Below the pieces are notes generated by a model. That model saw only the letters and a program-made list of their open reading frames with translations. It had not been told where the DNA came from and made no database searches. From the NCBI GenBank assembly GCA_964006375.1, contig OZ023266.1, forward strand, positions 68,481,391-68,545,390: a stretch of 64,000 bases of DNA, in the 5' to 3' direction. Of the stretch, positions 11,269 to 21,595 are shown in pieces (the stretch's first letter is position 1; every line of letters starts with the position of its first letter). This DNA comes from Tillus elongatus (taxonomy: Eukaryota; Arthropoda; Insecta; Coleoptera; Cleridae). The translations under genes were made by a program, and so were the position numbers.

Positions 11269-11465
11269 ACTGGTGTCAGAAGTGGGATTTTCAAGCTGCT
11301 AGCGGAAATATTTTCCAGAATATTTGTTGAACAACGTGGTAATTTCTAGAATCTATGGAAGATCGGGGTCAGCAGTAATGCATAACTGAGTGTGTTCTTG
11401 AAACAGAATAAACTGTGTGCAAGCTTTAAGTACGTCTATGCCTAAGACGTAGCGCAACAGTCAAT

Positions 11466-13194
11466 ATGGAGGCCCAGCTATTGGGATTGATTAAAGAAAT
11501 GAAAGAGGAGCTGAGAAAAAGAGACGAAGAAGCTAAAGATGAAATGAGAAAAACAGCTGAAGAAACCAGAAAAAGATATGAATAAGCCAGAAAAGGAGAC
11601 GAAGAAGCCAAAGAAGAAGTGAGAAAAAGAGATGAAGAGGCCAGAAAAAGAGATGAAAAAGCCAGAAGAAGAGACGTGGAAACAAAGAATATTCTACAAG
11701 AACAAGCCAGCAGAATTGAGAATGTTACTTCGTATGTGGACGAACGTATGAAGCAGGTAAAAGACGACATCTTCCAACCAGTAGAAAGTCGAGTAAGGGG
11801 TATCAGCGACGATATATATGACAAGGTGACGAGTGTGCAGGAAGTAGAAGCGGAGGTACAGGAGAAAATGCAATCACTAGAAAAGAAGTATGATGCCCTA
11901 GTCAAGGGAAATATCAGACACGAAGATAGCCACGTAAGAATTAAGGTTCCCACATTTGATGGCCCAGTCCCATGGGGTATTTATCTACGCCAGTTCGAAG
12001 CCGCTGATACCGCAAATGGTTGGGGCGAGAGAGAGAGAGAGAGAGAAAGCTGCCTCGTTCATCGTAGCTCTGATGAGATGCCCTCGACGTGCTTCAAGGA
12101 ATTCCCAGGGAAGAACCGTTGAGTTTTGACAGCATTAGACATCAATTAGAGATGAGGTTTGGCGACCAGCATTTACAACAGCTGTATCGATTGCAGTTGA
12201 AAAATCGTTGTCAGAAATCGGGCGAAAGTCTCCAACATCTACACGCCGACGTTGTCAGACTGACACGATTAGCCTACCCCATAGCTCCGATGGAGTTTTT
12301 AAACCAGTTGTAGCTGCAAACCTTCATTGACGGCATCAGAGGTACCGACACGCAACAGGCGCTGAGGATGGCGAGACACAAAAACTTGAACTTTGGCACA
12401 TTCCTTGGAGTTTGAAGCGGTAAAGCAAGTGTCAGAAAGGCATGTGAAAGTTCGCAGTCTTCAAGTCCTAGAAGAAAATAAAACAGATCCACCCAAGATC
12501 ATACAGCTACAAGAGAAAATAGCACAACAAATAAGGCCGACGTCTCATGGACACCCAATAAGAGCTCACCGTGCAAATGCCTTGCGCTGCGGGAACTGCG
12601 GCAAGGTGGGACATATAAGTGGCGAATGTTGGGCACTAAGATCACGCCCGAGGGAGAAAGTGAACCTAAGGCCGGTAACCATTTCTCAGGTTAGCGATTT
12701 TGCCAGCGCTCTCGTCGTAGACGGATACGTAAGCGGTAATAAGACCCAGATGGTCATCTACACAGGCACACCTAGGACTATTATTCGCCGCGACATGGTT
12801 CCAAGATGGCGAGTAAGAGAGCCAGACAGAGTGTACAGAGTAAATGCAGCCGGTGGTGATCGGATCCAGGTATGTGGCGAAACTGACGGAAAACCATCTA
12901 CTCTGCGGTCGGAATGCATACACGAATAGTAAGCGACCGCAACAAGACCCGCTATGACAGGCCACCTAATTCAGCTGGTTTTAAAGAAGATCGGGTGTTG
13001 TTCTACAAGCCAGTACGACGCAAGCGACGGTCACCGAAACTACAGATATTATGGGAAGGTCCTTATAAGGTGGTCAAAAGGATCAATGACATTGTCTATC
13101 GAATTCAGAGGAGCCCGAAGAGCAAGATGGTCCGTATGCACAGACTTACGCCATTCCAAGAAATGTCAGAATTCGATCGAGAAGATCGAATATA
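11466..13194 (+). pseudogene. Gypsy gag and protease joined to integrase C-terminus (broken)
   Basis: The frame starts at ATG 11466 (MEAQLLGLIKEMKEEL). It encodes a coiled coil of repeated RKRDEEA heptad-like units, a gag core (VKVPTFDG-type entry at ~11945; later LEMRFGDQHLQQLY), a CCHC knuckle (CGNCGKVGHISGECW) and a degenerate protease (YTGTP where DTGAS/T is expected). It then jumps straight to the integrase C-terminal domain (SDRNKTRYDRP ... ILWEGPYKVVKRINDIVYRI). Reverse transcriptase, RNase H and the integrase core are deleted between about 12900 and 12915. A TAG at 11583, a (GA)n expansion at 12027-12048 and a TAG at 12311 also break it. It cannot encode its own replication proteins. 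Confidence 0.85.
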
Positions 13195-13206
13195 AGAGGG
13201 GGTCAG

Positions 13207-13645
13207 TGTCACATTTGTCTATGAGAATTAAATTTATGGACTTTGTTTATTCTATAGTCAGATGTCAATTATAAAGTGTGTTGGTAAGAGCGAACACTCT
13301 GAAATTATATTTCTAGAAGGGACCAGAAGTGACAGGTATAGAAGGTCTAGAATCTCCATGGACAGTATAAATAGACTAGCGGTGCGCAGATTAAGTTAGT
13401 TCAGTATTGAGTCATGGTGGTGCAAATAAGTGATCATAGAGTATTAAGCGAGTCAGCAGTAGTGTTGGTGTATAAAAAGTGATCATAGAAGGTGACTAGT
13501 GGAATATAGTTCTATGGACATTTAATAATAGAGATAAATATTTCAGTTGATACTGGTGTTGGAAAATAGTTGCTTATAATAAATTAGTAGTTTGAAAAGC
13601 TGTGTTTTGTTAGCCAACGAATCCAGAACCCCGTAGAACGTAACA
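13207..13645 (+). repeat. 3' LTR of the gypsy deletion derivative
   Basis: 439 bp, TGTCACATTTG ... CGTAACA, preceded by the polypurine tract AGAGGGGGTCAG. It is equal in length to the 5' LTR. No convincing target duplication surrounds the pair (CATAG at the left, ATATT at the right). Confidence 0.92.
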
Positions 13646-13651
13646 ATATTT

Positions 13652-13852
13652 GGTAAATCTGCAGTTTAAGCCCGCGAGTCCTCGCGCACTAGAATTTCGT
13701 TGTTGGGGTTCACGCGCTGTTGCCACATCCTTCTGCCGGACGGTGCAGTGTAGGTCAGTTCAGGCAGCCCTATAGAGCAATAAGCAACGTCCGGCAGACG
13801 GATGTGGCAACAGTGCGTGACTCGCGGGCATAAACTGAACTGCAGATGTACC
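13652..13852. mobile_element. 201-bp MITE with 8-bp target duplication
   Basis: The terminal repeats are GGTAAATCTGCAG and, in reverse complement from the right, GGTACATCTGCAG. The inverted similarity continues inward (GCCCGCGAGT, GTTGCCACATCC, CTGCCGGACG). The octamer CAATATTT is present on both sides (13644-13651 and 13853-13860). An 8-bp duplication fits hAT or Merlin-like transposases; the GG start is more like Merlin, but no transposase is present to decide. The insertion straddles the last two bases of the gypsy LTR. Confidence 0.88.
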
Positions 13853-13861
13853 CAATATTTT

Positions 13862-15690
13862 ATCAAAACATCAGGGGCCTCCGAACACGAACTAATGATG
13901 TTTGCTCACAGGCACACCCTACTGACTGTTTTGTTTTCACAGAGATTTGGCTGGTTAGTGATATTTATAGTGGCGAACTGTTTGATGAACAATATATATA
14001 TCATCTATAGATCCTGTTTGATGAACAATATATATATCATCTATAGATCCGATAGAGATTTTTCTTCCTCTTGCAAGACTAGGGGAGGTAGTGTTCTACT
14101 TGCTGTGCATTCTCGCTTTGCTACTCGTTGTCTTGATGTTCGGAGGGATTGTGGCGGGTTGGATGCTCTTTCTAATATTGATATTGTGAGGGGTCAGAGT
14201 CTCGGATCATCGGGCCTCGTTTAATGTTTTGTTGTTTATATACCTACCAATACTCTGATTAATGATTACTGCCTCATGTTAAGCTCTCGAGTCCCTGTGC
14301 ATAAAATATGGTCCTAAGACATTCTTAGTTGGCGACCTCAACATCCCTGAATATGCTTCGTGTAGTCGGGACAACCCCTACGCTCGTGTCTGCTTTTCAA
14401 AATTTTTGTAATCTACTACTCCTTGGACAATTTAATCATGTTAAAAATATTAACAATATGATTCTTGATATGGTTTTGTTTACAGATACTTGCTTCAGCA
14501 GGCTTCTGATTCCAGATGGTCATCATCCCCCTTGAATCATAGACTTTCCGGTCAAACATTCAGTAGTCTCTTCCCCTGTTGGTAACACTGGGCAGAGATC
14601 ATAAAATTTTCAAAAATGTAATTTTTTCGGATTGTATGCAGATCTTGGCGGTTTGTGCTGGGATGATATGGATGAGCTTCAGGATGTTGATTCTATGCTT
14701 GACTTTTCTATTCCAGAATTTCCGACTTGTTTGATCTGTATGCTCACATGATTGCTCCAAGTGCATGTAAATGGTACCCCCCTTAGTTTTCTAAAGAAAT
14801 TAAGGTTAGTATCAAATACAAATATTCCTTGCAGCGTAAGTGTAAGAAGTCTGGAAATGTGGGGTTTCTAAATAAATTTAGGGAGCTGAGACAAAAACCT
14901 AAGCAAGACATTTATCTTTCTTAAGTAAACTACTTCAAAAAGTTCTGGAACTGTTGTTCTAGGCACCCTCAAAACTTTTCTATTGAGAATTCATCTAACC
15001 AGCAACAGGCAGTTGACAGTTTTGTTTCTTATTTCGCAGAATGTTCTGGTTCCATCTCCGCCTCTCCACCTACAGCCGCCAGCCTGTCTTCAAGTGACAT
15101 TACAGTGTTTTTTTGTTGATGACTTTACAGATGATGAAATCATTGCAACTGCTAAGAGAATTAAGGCTAACATGTCCTGTGGATCTGATCTAGTTCCTGG
15201 CGTTTAGGTGCGCGACTGCTTATATGCTTTCTTGACTACACTTAAGAAAATTTTAAAATTAATTCTTAGTTCTGGAATATTCCCCGCAATTTGGAAGTTG
15301 TCCCTGTTTTCAAGGCGGGAGATAATGGTGATCCATCAAACTATCAACCAATATCCAATTTGCTTCAGCCACTTAATTTCAATGTGCCTCGTGTTGCCGC
15401 ACATTTTCCGGGTACATTTTATCTTCTGACTGCTCGTGCGTGATTACTGCGATCGTCTCCAATTTACCAGATGTGCAATGTTTACTCTGTACTGCAAGAC
15501 AACCTTGATATCATGTAATATATCAGAAATAAAAATGTTTTTCAAAGTAATGTAACTTGTGAATCTCTCTTTTGTGTAGTTTGTTTGATTATTGTTTGTT
15601 ATTATGTTTTGTGTATCAGCCCATCCTTAATTTAGCTTTTAAGCTGTTGGATGGTGTATGAATAAATGAATAAAATAAATAATTTTTAAT
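13862..15690 (+). mobile_element. Degraded LINE: endonuclease, start of RT, 3' UTR
   Basis: The endonuclease start is clear: FYQNIRGLRTRTND, then FTEIWLVSDIYSGELFDEQY and SDRDFSSSCKTRGG, with frame shifts. The linker to the reverse transcriptase follows (DITVFFVDDFTDDEI ... ANMSCGSDLVPG) and then RT motif 0-1 words (LSSGIFPAIWK, VPVFKAGDNGDPSNYQPIS) in another frame. After about 15420 it jumps to a 3' UTR ending GGATGGTGTATGAATAAATGAATAAA. Most of the RT is deleted. A 38-bp segment is duplicated in tandem at 13979-14047. I/Jockey-type LINE; non-functional. Confidence 0.8.
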
Positions 15691-15915
15691 TGCCACATGT
15701 ACCGGTTATTTAGACAAGACTGTGAAAGTCGCTGTCTGGATAGAGATATACATTTAGCATTAAGTGAGCTGGATGCAGAGGCGGCGTAAAGAGTGGGTGA
15801 CAGCCTACGGCCTCGCGGTCTGAAGGAGCCTTGTGCCTCGAAGGTTTATGTGTTAAAATCTGTAAACGTGACTAAAAATTTTACTTGTCCTAAAATGATA
15901 AAACCCAACATACTT

Positions 15916-15984
15916 TTTTTTTTTTTTTTTTTTTGTTCCCTCAGGGCTCGTCCGCGGCCTTGCCGCCCCGATAGCACCGCAACC
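15916..15984 (-). mobile_element. Very short 5'-truncated LINE tail with target duplication
   Basis: On the minus strand this is only the last ~55 bases of the RNase H LINE seen at 29045-29098 and 49280-49333 (GGTGCTATCGGGGCGGCAA ... GAGCCCTGAGGGA) followed by poly(A). The flanking 12-mer CCCAACATACTT is present at 15904-15915 and 15985-15996. This is a textbook product of aborted target-primed reverse transcription. Confidence 0.85.
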
Positions 15985-16254
15985 CCCAACATACTTACTA
16001 ACAAACCAAATACATATTTATTGAAGTGAAACTTCTTTAGTACGCTGCTAAAAAAAGTCGTCACTTTCGCCCGTCACGGCTACAGATGTGTATGTATAAA
16101 TATATGTGGTACATGAGTATACCATAACTGGTAGATATACAGTTTAGTATTAATGCTATAGGAGAGTGTGTTGAAGCACATAATATAAAATCGTGTATAT
16201 AATAGTATACGTAAGGAACGGATAGAGCTAGAGGGAGAAAAAGAGCAAACTAAA

Positions 16255-17860
16255 CTATATAGAGGTACGAAAGATGCTCTCTTCTCTTAATACCAGGAAA
16301 GCCTCTGGCCTTGACGAGATCCCAGCAATTGTTCTAAAAAAAATGCGCACCAGAACTTGCTCCTGTCCTGACTCGTCTGTTTCAGACCTCTTACAATAGA
16401 GGCATATTCTCTAGTAACTGGAAAACTGCTAGAGTACAACCTGTCCCCAAGAAAGGATCCAAAGCACTTCCTAGCAACTACAGGCCTATTTCTCTCATTT
16501 CAGTCGTCTCTAAAGTGATGGAAAAGTATATACACACCGAATTACTAAAATTTCTTGAAAAACACAGTCTAATCCACGACAGGCAGTATGGATTCCGTCA
16601 GCACAGATCAACTGCCGACCTCCTTTGCTTTGTCACCCATTCTTGGAACAAGTCTATGGAACTACACGGTGAATCTCAGATTGTCGCTCTAGACATATCC
16701 AAAGCATTCGACCAGGTCTGGCATGCAGCGCTGCTTAATAAACTTTTGGCCTATGGCCTACCAGCAAAACTCTGTACCTGGACAGCAAATTTCCTCTTCA
16801 ACCGGAGCACTTCTCTTGTCGTGGATGGCCATTCCTCTAAACTATATCCAATTAATGCAGGAGTTCCTCAAGGTTCAGCTTTAGCCCCTACTTTGTTTAT
16901 TTTCCACATCATTGACCTCCTCTCTAGCACATCCAACCCAGTTCACAGTTACGCGGACGACAGCACCCTCCACTCAAATATACAATATTCTAAGCCTGTC
17001 TCTTTAGCCCAAATAGATGAGGATCGCAGACTCATGGAGGGTTCTGTCTCTGTGGATCTCCAAAAACTATTAGACTGGGGAAGTAGAAATCTTGTACAAT
17101 TCAACCCCACCAAATCTGTCTTGCTTTCTTTCTCAAAGGAGATACACCAGCCCTAGACCCATCACAATGAACAACCAAGTTATTCAAAGTAATGAGTCCT
17201 TTTCACTTGTTGGAATTTCTGTGGATCGAAATCCCAATTAGCATCAACATGTCACATCAATTGCAGAAGCGGTAGCTAAGAAATTAGGTTTCCTCTTCCT
17301 GGCTCGCAAATACTTTTCACCAGCTAATCTCTATACCTTATATACTTCACTAATAAGGCCAAACCTCGAATACTGCTTCCACATCTGGCGTGCTGCTGCC
17401 GCTTCTACACTCGCTAACCTGGACTCCATTCAGAAGAGAGTTATATGTCTCATCAGTGACCCTACCCTCACCAAAGGCTGCCATCCCATGCCCACCGACG
17501 TGCTGGTGGTGACCTCTCTCTCTTTTATAGATATCTGCACGGGTGTTGCTCAGAGGAGCTTTCTTCCATAGTTTCTCCACCTGCTGCGCCGAACAGATCT
17601 ACCAGGGGAACAGAGCGAATGAACCCTTTTACTGTCCAGGTCACTAGACATAGAACATCTTGTTATGCCCACTCTTTTGTCCCAAGGACTTGCAAGTTGT
17701 GGAATTCATTGCCGGCACATGTTTTTCCTTCTCCCCCGAACCTCCAAGTCCAGAATTAACAAGTTGCCTCTTTCCTCCTTGTTGACACCCACGGTACGAT
17801 AGTATTTAAGCTGTAAGCCCGCGTGGTGTGTTGTTGAAATAAAAAAATAAATAAAAATAT
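16255..17860 (+). mobile_element. LINE: reverse transcriptase to 3' end
   Basis: The RT is recognisable from LNTRKASGLDEIPA through PSNYRPISLIS, QYGFRQHRSTADLL, ALDISKAFDQVWH, INAGVPQGSALAPTLF and the catalytic YADD box (HSYADDSTLH). A thumb region follows (LVQFNPTKS, SLVGISVDRN, RKYFSPANLYTLYTS, SRINKLPLSSLL). One 213-residue frame is open (16515-17156). A frameshift precedes it, a stop follows at 17154 (EIHQP*), and TAG replaces Trp at about 17241. The 3' end is CTGTAAGCCCGCGTGGTG then an A-rich tail. Same family as 59062-59915. Confidence 0.88.
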
Positions 17861-17869
17861 ATTTCTTGT

Positions 17870-18730
17870 CCACAGATAGTTAGTCAAAGAATATAATTTG
17901 TATTTTTATTGATAAAAATTTGAGTTTCAATTGTTTTTGATAAAATCCGTCTTTTTTGCGCCACCAAAAGGCCTCGCAAAATGTCTTGCACACATGTAAT
18001 TTAGGTCATGCCCCGCCACTGGCTGGATGTGACACATGTTAATGTTTTGTATAGCTTTTTTAAAAGTACAATGTCTATTAGATCACTTATATTGAAGGAG
18101 TAAAGTCTTTTATGTTTCTTGTTTGTTTTTGATGGTCATTTAGCTTACCAGATTTATCTATATCGTGATTATTAGTTTAATTTATTATTTAATTTCATAC
18201 TCAAGTTTATATTATTGTTGAAAAACACCACACCCTTTGTTCATGATACTATATCGTTTTAGCAATAGATGTATTATTATTTATTATATTTATAATTTTA
18301 TAGATTACACGTGACACTATACATCAAATAAATAAATAGTTTGTTATATTTCCAATAAAACTCTAAAAAATTAAAATACTATTTAATAGATCTTATTTAC
18401 AATATATAAACATATAATTTATTTCCATTTACTATACCTAAAGAATAATTCAAAATTCAACATCTGACCTAACAATTAACATTTGCATAAGAAAATATTT
18501 TATCACATTTATATTCATCATATATACAAACCAGATGTATCAGGTATTATAAACCAGGCAGTGGCTATTGCTACTAGCATCTCCCTTGTAACACTAGACA
18601 AGAAATAAATGTTATGTGCACTGAGCACATAACATTAGATGCCAAATAAATGTTATGTGCAGCATGTCTGTATCACTAGCTATCAAAAAAAGTTCAGTGT
18701 AGTCAGCTTATATCACTAGACATTAATAAT
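17870..18730. other. AT-rich DNA without recognisable gene
   Basis: No coding signature. A perfect 12-bp inverted repeat AATGTTATGTGC with a 5-base loop lies at 18608-18636, and half of it recurs at 18647-18660. Confidence 0.6.
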
Positions 18731-19106
18731 AATAGTAATATTTATTTACACATTGGTTTCATTATGTGGACGATGTTTTTGCAGTATTTAATACAAATGT
18801 ATGCAAAGTAGATGACTTTATTGTCAAATCAAACAGTAAATTTGACTCCATTAAATTCACCCATGAAATAGAATTTAAAAATTAGTCATTTAAAATAGAG
18901 ACTCTTTAGAATTAGATAGACATTCACAGAAAGGAAACCACTAAAACAATAGAGAACTTGAATATATTGAAAATGTAGCCAAGTATAATGGTTACTTGGT
19001 CTAATAAGTGGAAAAATTAGTCAATAAAGATAAATTTTAGTGGAATCTACAACTTTCAGAAATGATAAACCAGACAAAACCGTTCTCTGTTTACCATTTG
19101 AATCAC

Positions 19107-19108
<2 letters not shown>

Positions 19109-19180
<72 letters not shown>
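19109..19180. repeat. (TA)n microsatellite inside Penelope fragment
   Basis: About 72 bases of TA, located where the coding sequence of the element would continue. Confidence 0.95.
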
Positions 19181-19185
<5 letters not shown>

Positions 19186-19469
19186 TCGTTAGAAATTTGA
19201 ACAAAAATGTTTCGATGAATAGAGCAGGTCCGGTTATATGTAGCCCATTGCTGGACCTGTTTTGTTAATAATCTGTGTGTCCTTCTTAGAAAGAATATTT
19301 GATAACGACACATAGTTTTAGAAAAGCAGGTATGAATGTTAATGACAGGGATTTAAGACTCAACAATTGGGGCTTGTGTGTATACCTTCGTAGAGGACGC
19401 TGTTTGCAACTGCTTGGCAACTAACAACATATAAACAGTAGCTCTAGATGTTGTTCGCTTAGTTTATCA

Positions 19470-19515
19470 TTCCTCTGATGACGCTACTTTTGTTAGCGAA
19501 ACGATCGTCATGTCT
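19470..19515 (+). ncRNA. Hammerhead-ribozyme-like motif (Penelope type)
   Basis: CTGATGA at 19475-19481, stem II GCTA/TAGC, GAAAC at 19498-19502, a self-complementary ACGATCGT stem III, and a GTC cleavage triplet ending at 19509. The core is intact by inspection, but stem I (TTCCT against ATGTC) pairs poorly, so activity is doubtful. Such motifs are known from terminal repeats of Penelope-like elements. Confidence 0.7.
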
Positions 19516-19791
19516 AAAAGCTGTCAGTGCTCATCACAGGTTCCAATTTTCCCTCATTATCAACACACTTGGCATTTTAGGTAATACACAGAAAAATAAT
19601 TACGAATTTAGAGAAGCAAAAAGAATTATAATAATACAATACTTTATGTGCATTTGACCTAAACTGGCTATATGACATCCCAAACATATCAAACTCGAAC
19701 CAAAAGCTATTGCTCCTATTAACTACTCTGCTGAGAGGGCTGCATTGGTCATACTTAGTAATAAGAAAGCAATGAACTGTAACTATAATTA

Positions 19792-20602
19792 CAGGGCTTT
19801 CATTAATTCCCGAACCCCACGTGACCGCTTAAGTTAGGCAACCCGGCATACACGGTTGTACAACCTAAATTAATGAAATCCCTATGATGCCAGTGTTGTT
19901 TCATATTTCCTTTGGGGTTTTATAAAAAATATAAAAATTATAATAAGTTGAAACAGTAAATGTCTTAAATGTATTTATTCTTTAGTATTTTTAACAGCAA
20001 GTCTGTTCATGTATGATTTACTGTTATTGAATGTTAAAAAAATAAATTAAAAACATAATAAAATATTACTTTTATTTTGTATAGATATCAAAATTTTGTA
20101 ATGTACGTAAACAAATTGAGGTCCGATTATTTAAACTTCTAATTTACAGTTCTAGGAATCTGTATTGTGTAACATGTAACAAATATGTACCTGTTTGGGC
20201 AGATTACCGACGAACCGATTTGGTAGGGCTTCGTTCCATGCGATGTCGAATATCGTCAACAACATAACCTTAACATACCTACACTTTTTACTTACGTAAA
20301 AAAGCAATGAAAATGCTACGTTATGATCAAAACTGTTTATTTTTATGGTCCAAAAGATAGAAAATTATTTGAAGAAGGTAAACACTGGTTGAACTTGGAA
20401 AATCCACAATATACATACAAAATAACCATCAAAAGGGAATTGAGCGCCAATGGACTGAACTGTCAATTGTTTAAGTAAGTTTAGGGTCCCTAGTCTAGTG
20501 GTTTTTTTTGGTTACTTTTTGACTGCCAACTCATAAAATCATATTCCACTAAGAGAGAGATAGAATCCGGTCACGTGGGTTCAGGAATTAATGAAAGCCC
20601 TG
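19792..20602. mobile_element. TA-flanked inverted-repeat element (Tc1/mariner-type ends)
   Basis: The left end CAGGGCTTTCATTAATTCC(C)GAACCCC and the right end (reverse complement CAGGGCTTTCATTAATTCCTGAACCC) match over about 38 bases, including ACGTGACC. TA borders both sides (19790-19791, 20603-20604). A partial inverted copy of the terminal sequence recurs inside at about 19851-19880. No transposase is present, but it contains an exon-like frame at 20322-20474. Confidence 0.8.
20322..20474 (+). CDS. Exon-like small ORF, family not recognised
   Basis: Fifty-one codons starting MIKTVYFYGPKDRKLFEEGK and ending LNCQLFK. The composition is protein-like (Lys/Glu/Leu/Asn, few repeats) and unlike the flanking AT-rich DNA. 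The frame ends at TTTAAGTAAGTTT, which contains a strong splice donor (AA/GTAAGT) just before the in-frame stop, so it could be a first coding exon. It sits inside the inverted-repeat element 19792-20602, which raises the possibility of a captured host exon. I do not recognise the protein; it may also be chance or a transposon-specific frame. Confidence 0.35.
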
Positions 20603-20639
20603 TATAAAAGCATATGGAATTTCTATAACACACAGTTTT

Positions 20640-20994
20640 GACAAATTTTTGTTGAACATTTTCAATTCGATCAATATCCAAAGCATCACTGAACAATAAT
20701 CAAATAAAGACTGTACAATTTATGAGGATGGTCAATGTACGGATATTGCTAAAAAAAATAGTGATTCTAGTTATCAAACTCAACATTCTTGCAGCCCTTG
20801 AAGTAACAGCATCAATGTGGTGACACTGTTAGCTGTGAATCCAACTGACACCCAGACCACGAACAGTATCAACCAACCTCAAGGAGATTCCATCTATGAG
20901 ATAATCAGAATCTGCAGTGGTAAACTGACAGGTAGCTCTACAGGAAAACTTATCATAAAACACTTATTTATATTCAAATGAAGATAACCTGCAT
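20640..20994 (-). pseudogene. LINE reverse transcriptase, C-terminal part (continues from 26602)
   Basis: On the minus strand: NINKCFMISF, then YLIDGISLRLVDTVRGLGVSWI and SRAARMLSLI with frameshifts. This is the region after the YADD box in Jockey-like LINEs. It is the downstream half of an RT whose upstream half is at 26602-26925; a BEL/Pao element separates them. Confidence 0.75.
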
Positions 20995-20999
20995 GGCAC

Positions 21000-21246
21000 T
21001 GTCTGAGACAGCGTATATGTCGGTCAATGATTGTAATCAATTGATAGTGACAACAATGCCTGTTATTTTTGATTTAGTAATGTTTAGTAACGTTTTATGT
21101 CAATGATGCTGAAATAAGTACATGAGAGAAGTAGTTATTGTTCCTCGAGAATGTCAATTGTCAATGGTTAATATATATAATTAAGAATTCGTTGTCATTG
21201 TTTTAATGTGTATAAACTAAGTAGTTGTGAAGATCTGGACACAACA
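21000..21246 (+). repeat. 5' LTR of BEL/Pao element 1
   Basis: TGTCTGAGACAG ... GGACACAACA, 247 bp. It matches the 3' LTR at 26301-26596, which has two extra segments. The 5-bp target duplication GGCAC lies at 20995-20999 and 26597-26601. A primer-binding site TGGCGACCGTGACAGG starts at 21252. Confidence 0.92.
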
Positions 21247-21595
21247 TAAATTGGCGACCGTGACAGGCCTCGGGGTTGATTCGCGGCAGCCACATGTGGG
21301 TTTCGTGTAAGTTTCGGCATATTCAGTTTTGAATGGTGGCCGGTGAATCGGTGCTTGAGTTATATAGTCACTCATTTCGGTTGCTGGACAGTATTCAAGT
21401 GGTCTTGTGTTTGGAACATGTTTTTTAATAAAATAACACAAAACTTTTAATTGCACAAAAGTTTCTGGTCCACTTGATCGACTGGACATAGGCCTACCGC
21501 TACATCTGTTTAATCGTAACCATAGAGTATTTTGTTTGTAACTCTGTGCTGTTTACTATTCTGCACTTTGACAGAAATTACTCAATTGTGTTAAG

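Larger units (their letters stand above)
18741..19560 (+). mobile_element. Penelope-like element fragment (RT, then ribozyme-bearing terminal repeat)
   Basis: HYVDDVFAVFNT is the RT catalytic box in the form typical of Penelope-like elements (YVDDxF). It is followed by FDSIKFTHEIEF and, after stops, ENVAKYNGY, the closing RT words also present at 54170-54200. A (TA)n array interrupts the region where the GIY-YIG endonuclease would begin (19109-19180). The terminal part 19440-19560 holds a hammerhead-like motif and the words CTCATCACAGGTTCCAA shared with the terminal repeats at 55047 and, inverted, at 52560. Non-functional. Confidence 0.75.

Noticed and set aside
11426..11953. 175-residue Ser/Leu-rich minus-strand ORF
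   Set aside because: Antisense of the Lys/Glu-rich coiled coil of gag; composition explained by the complement.
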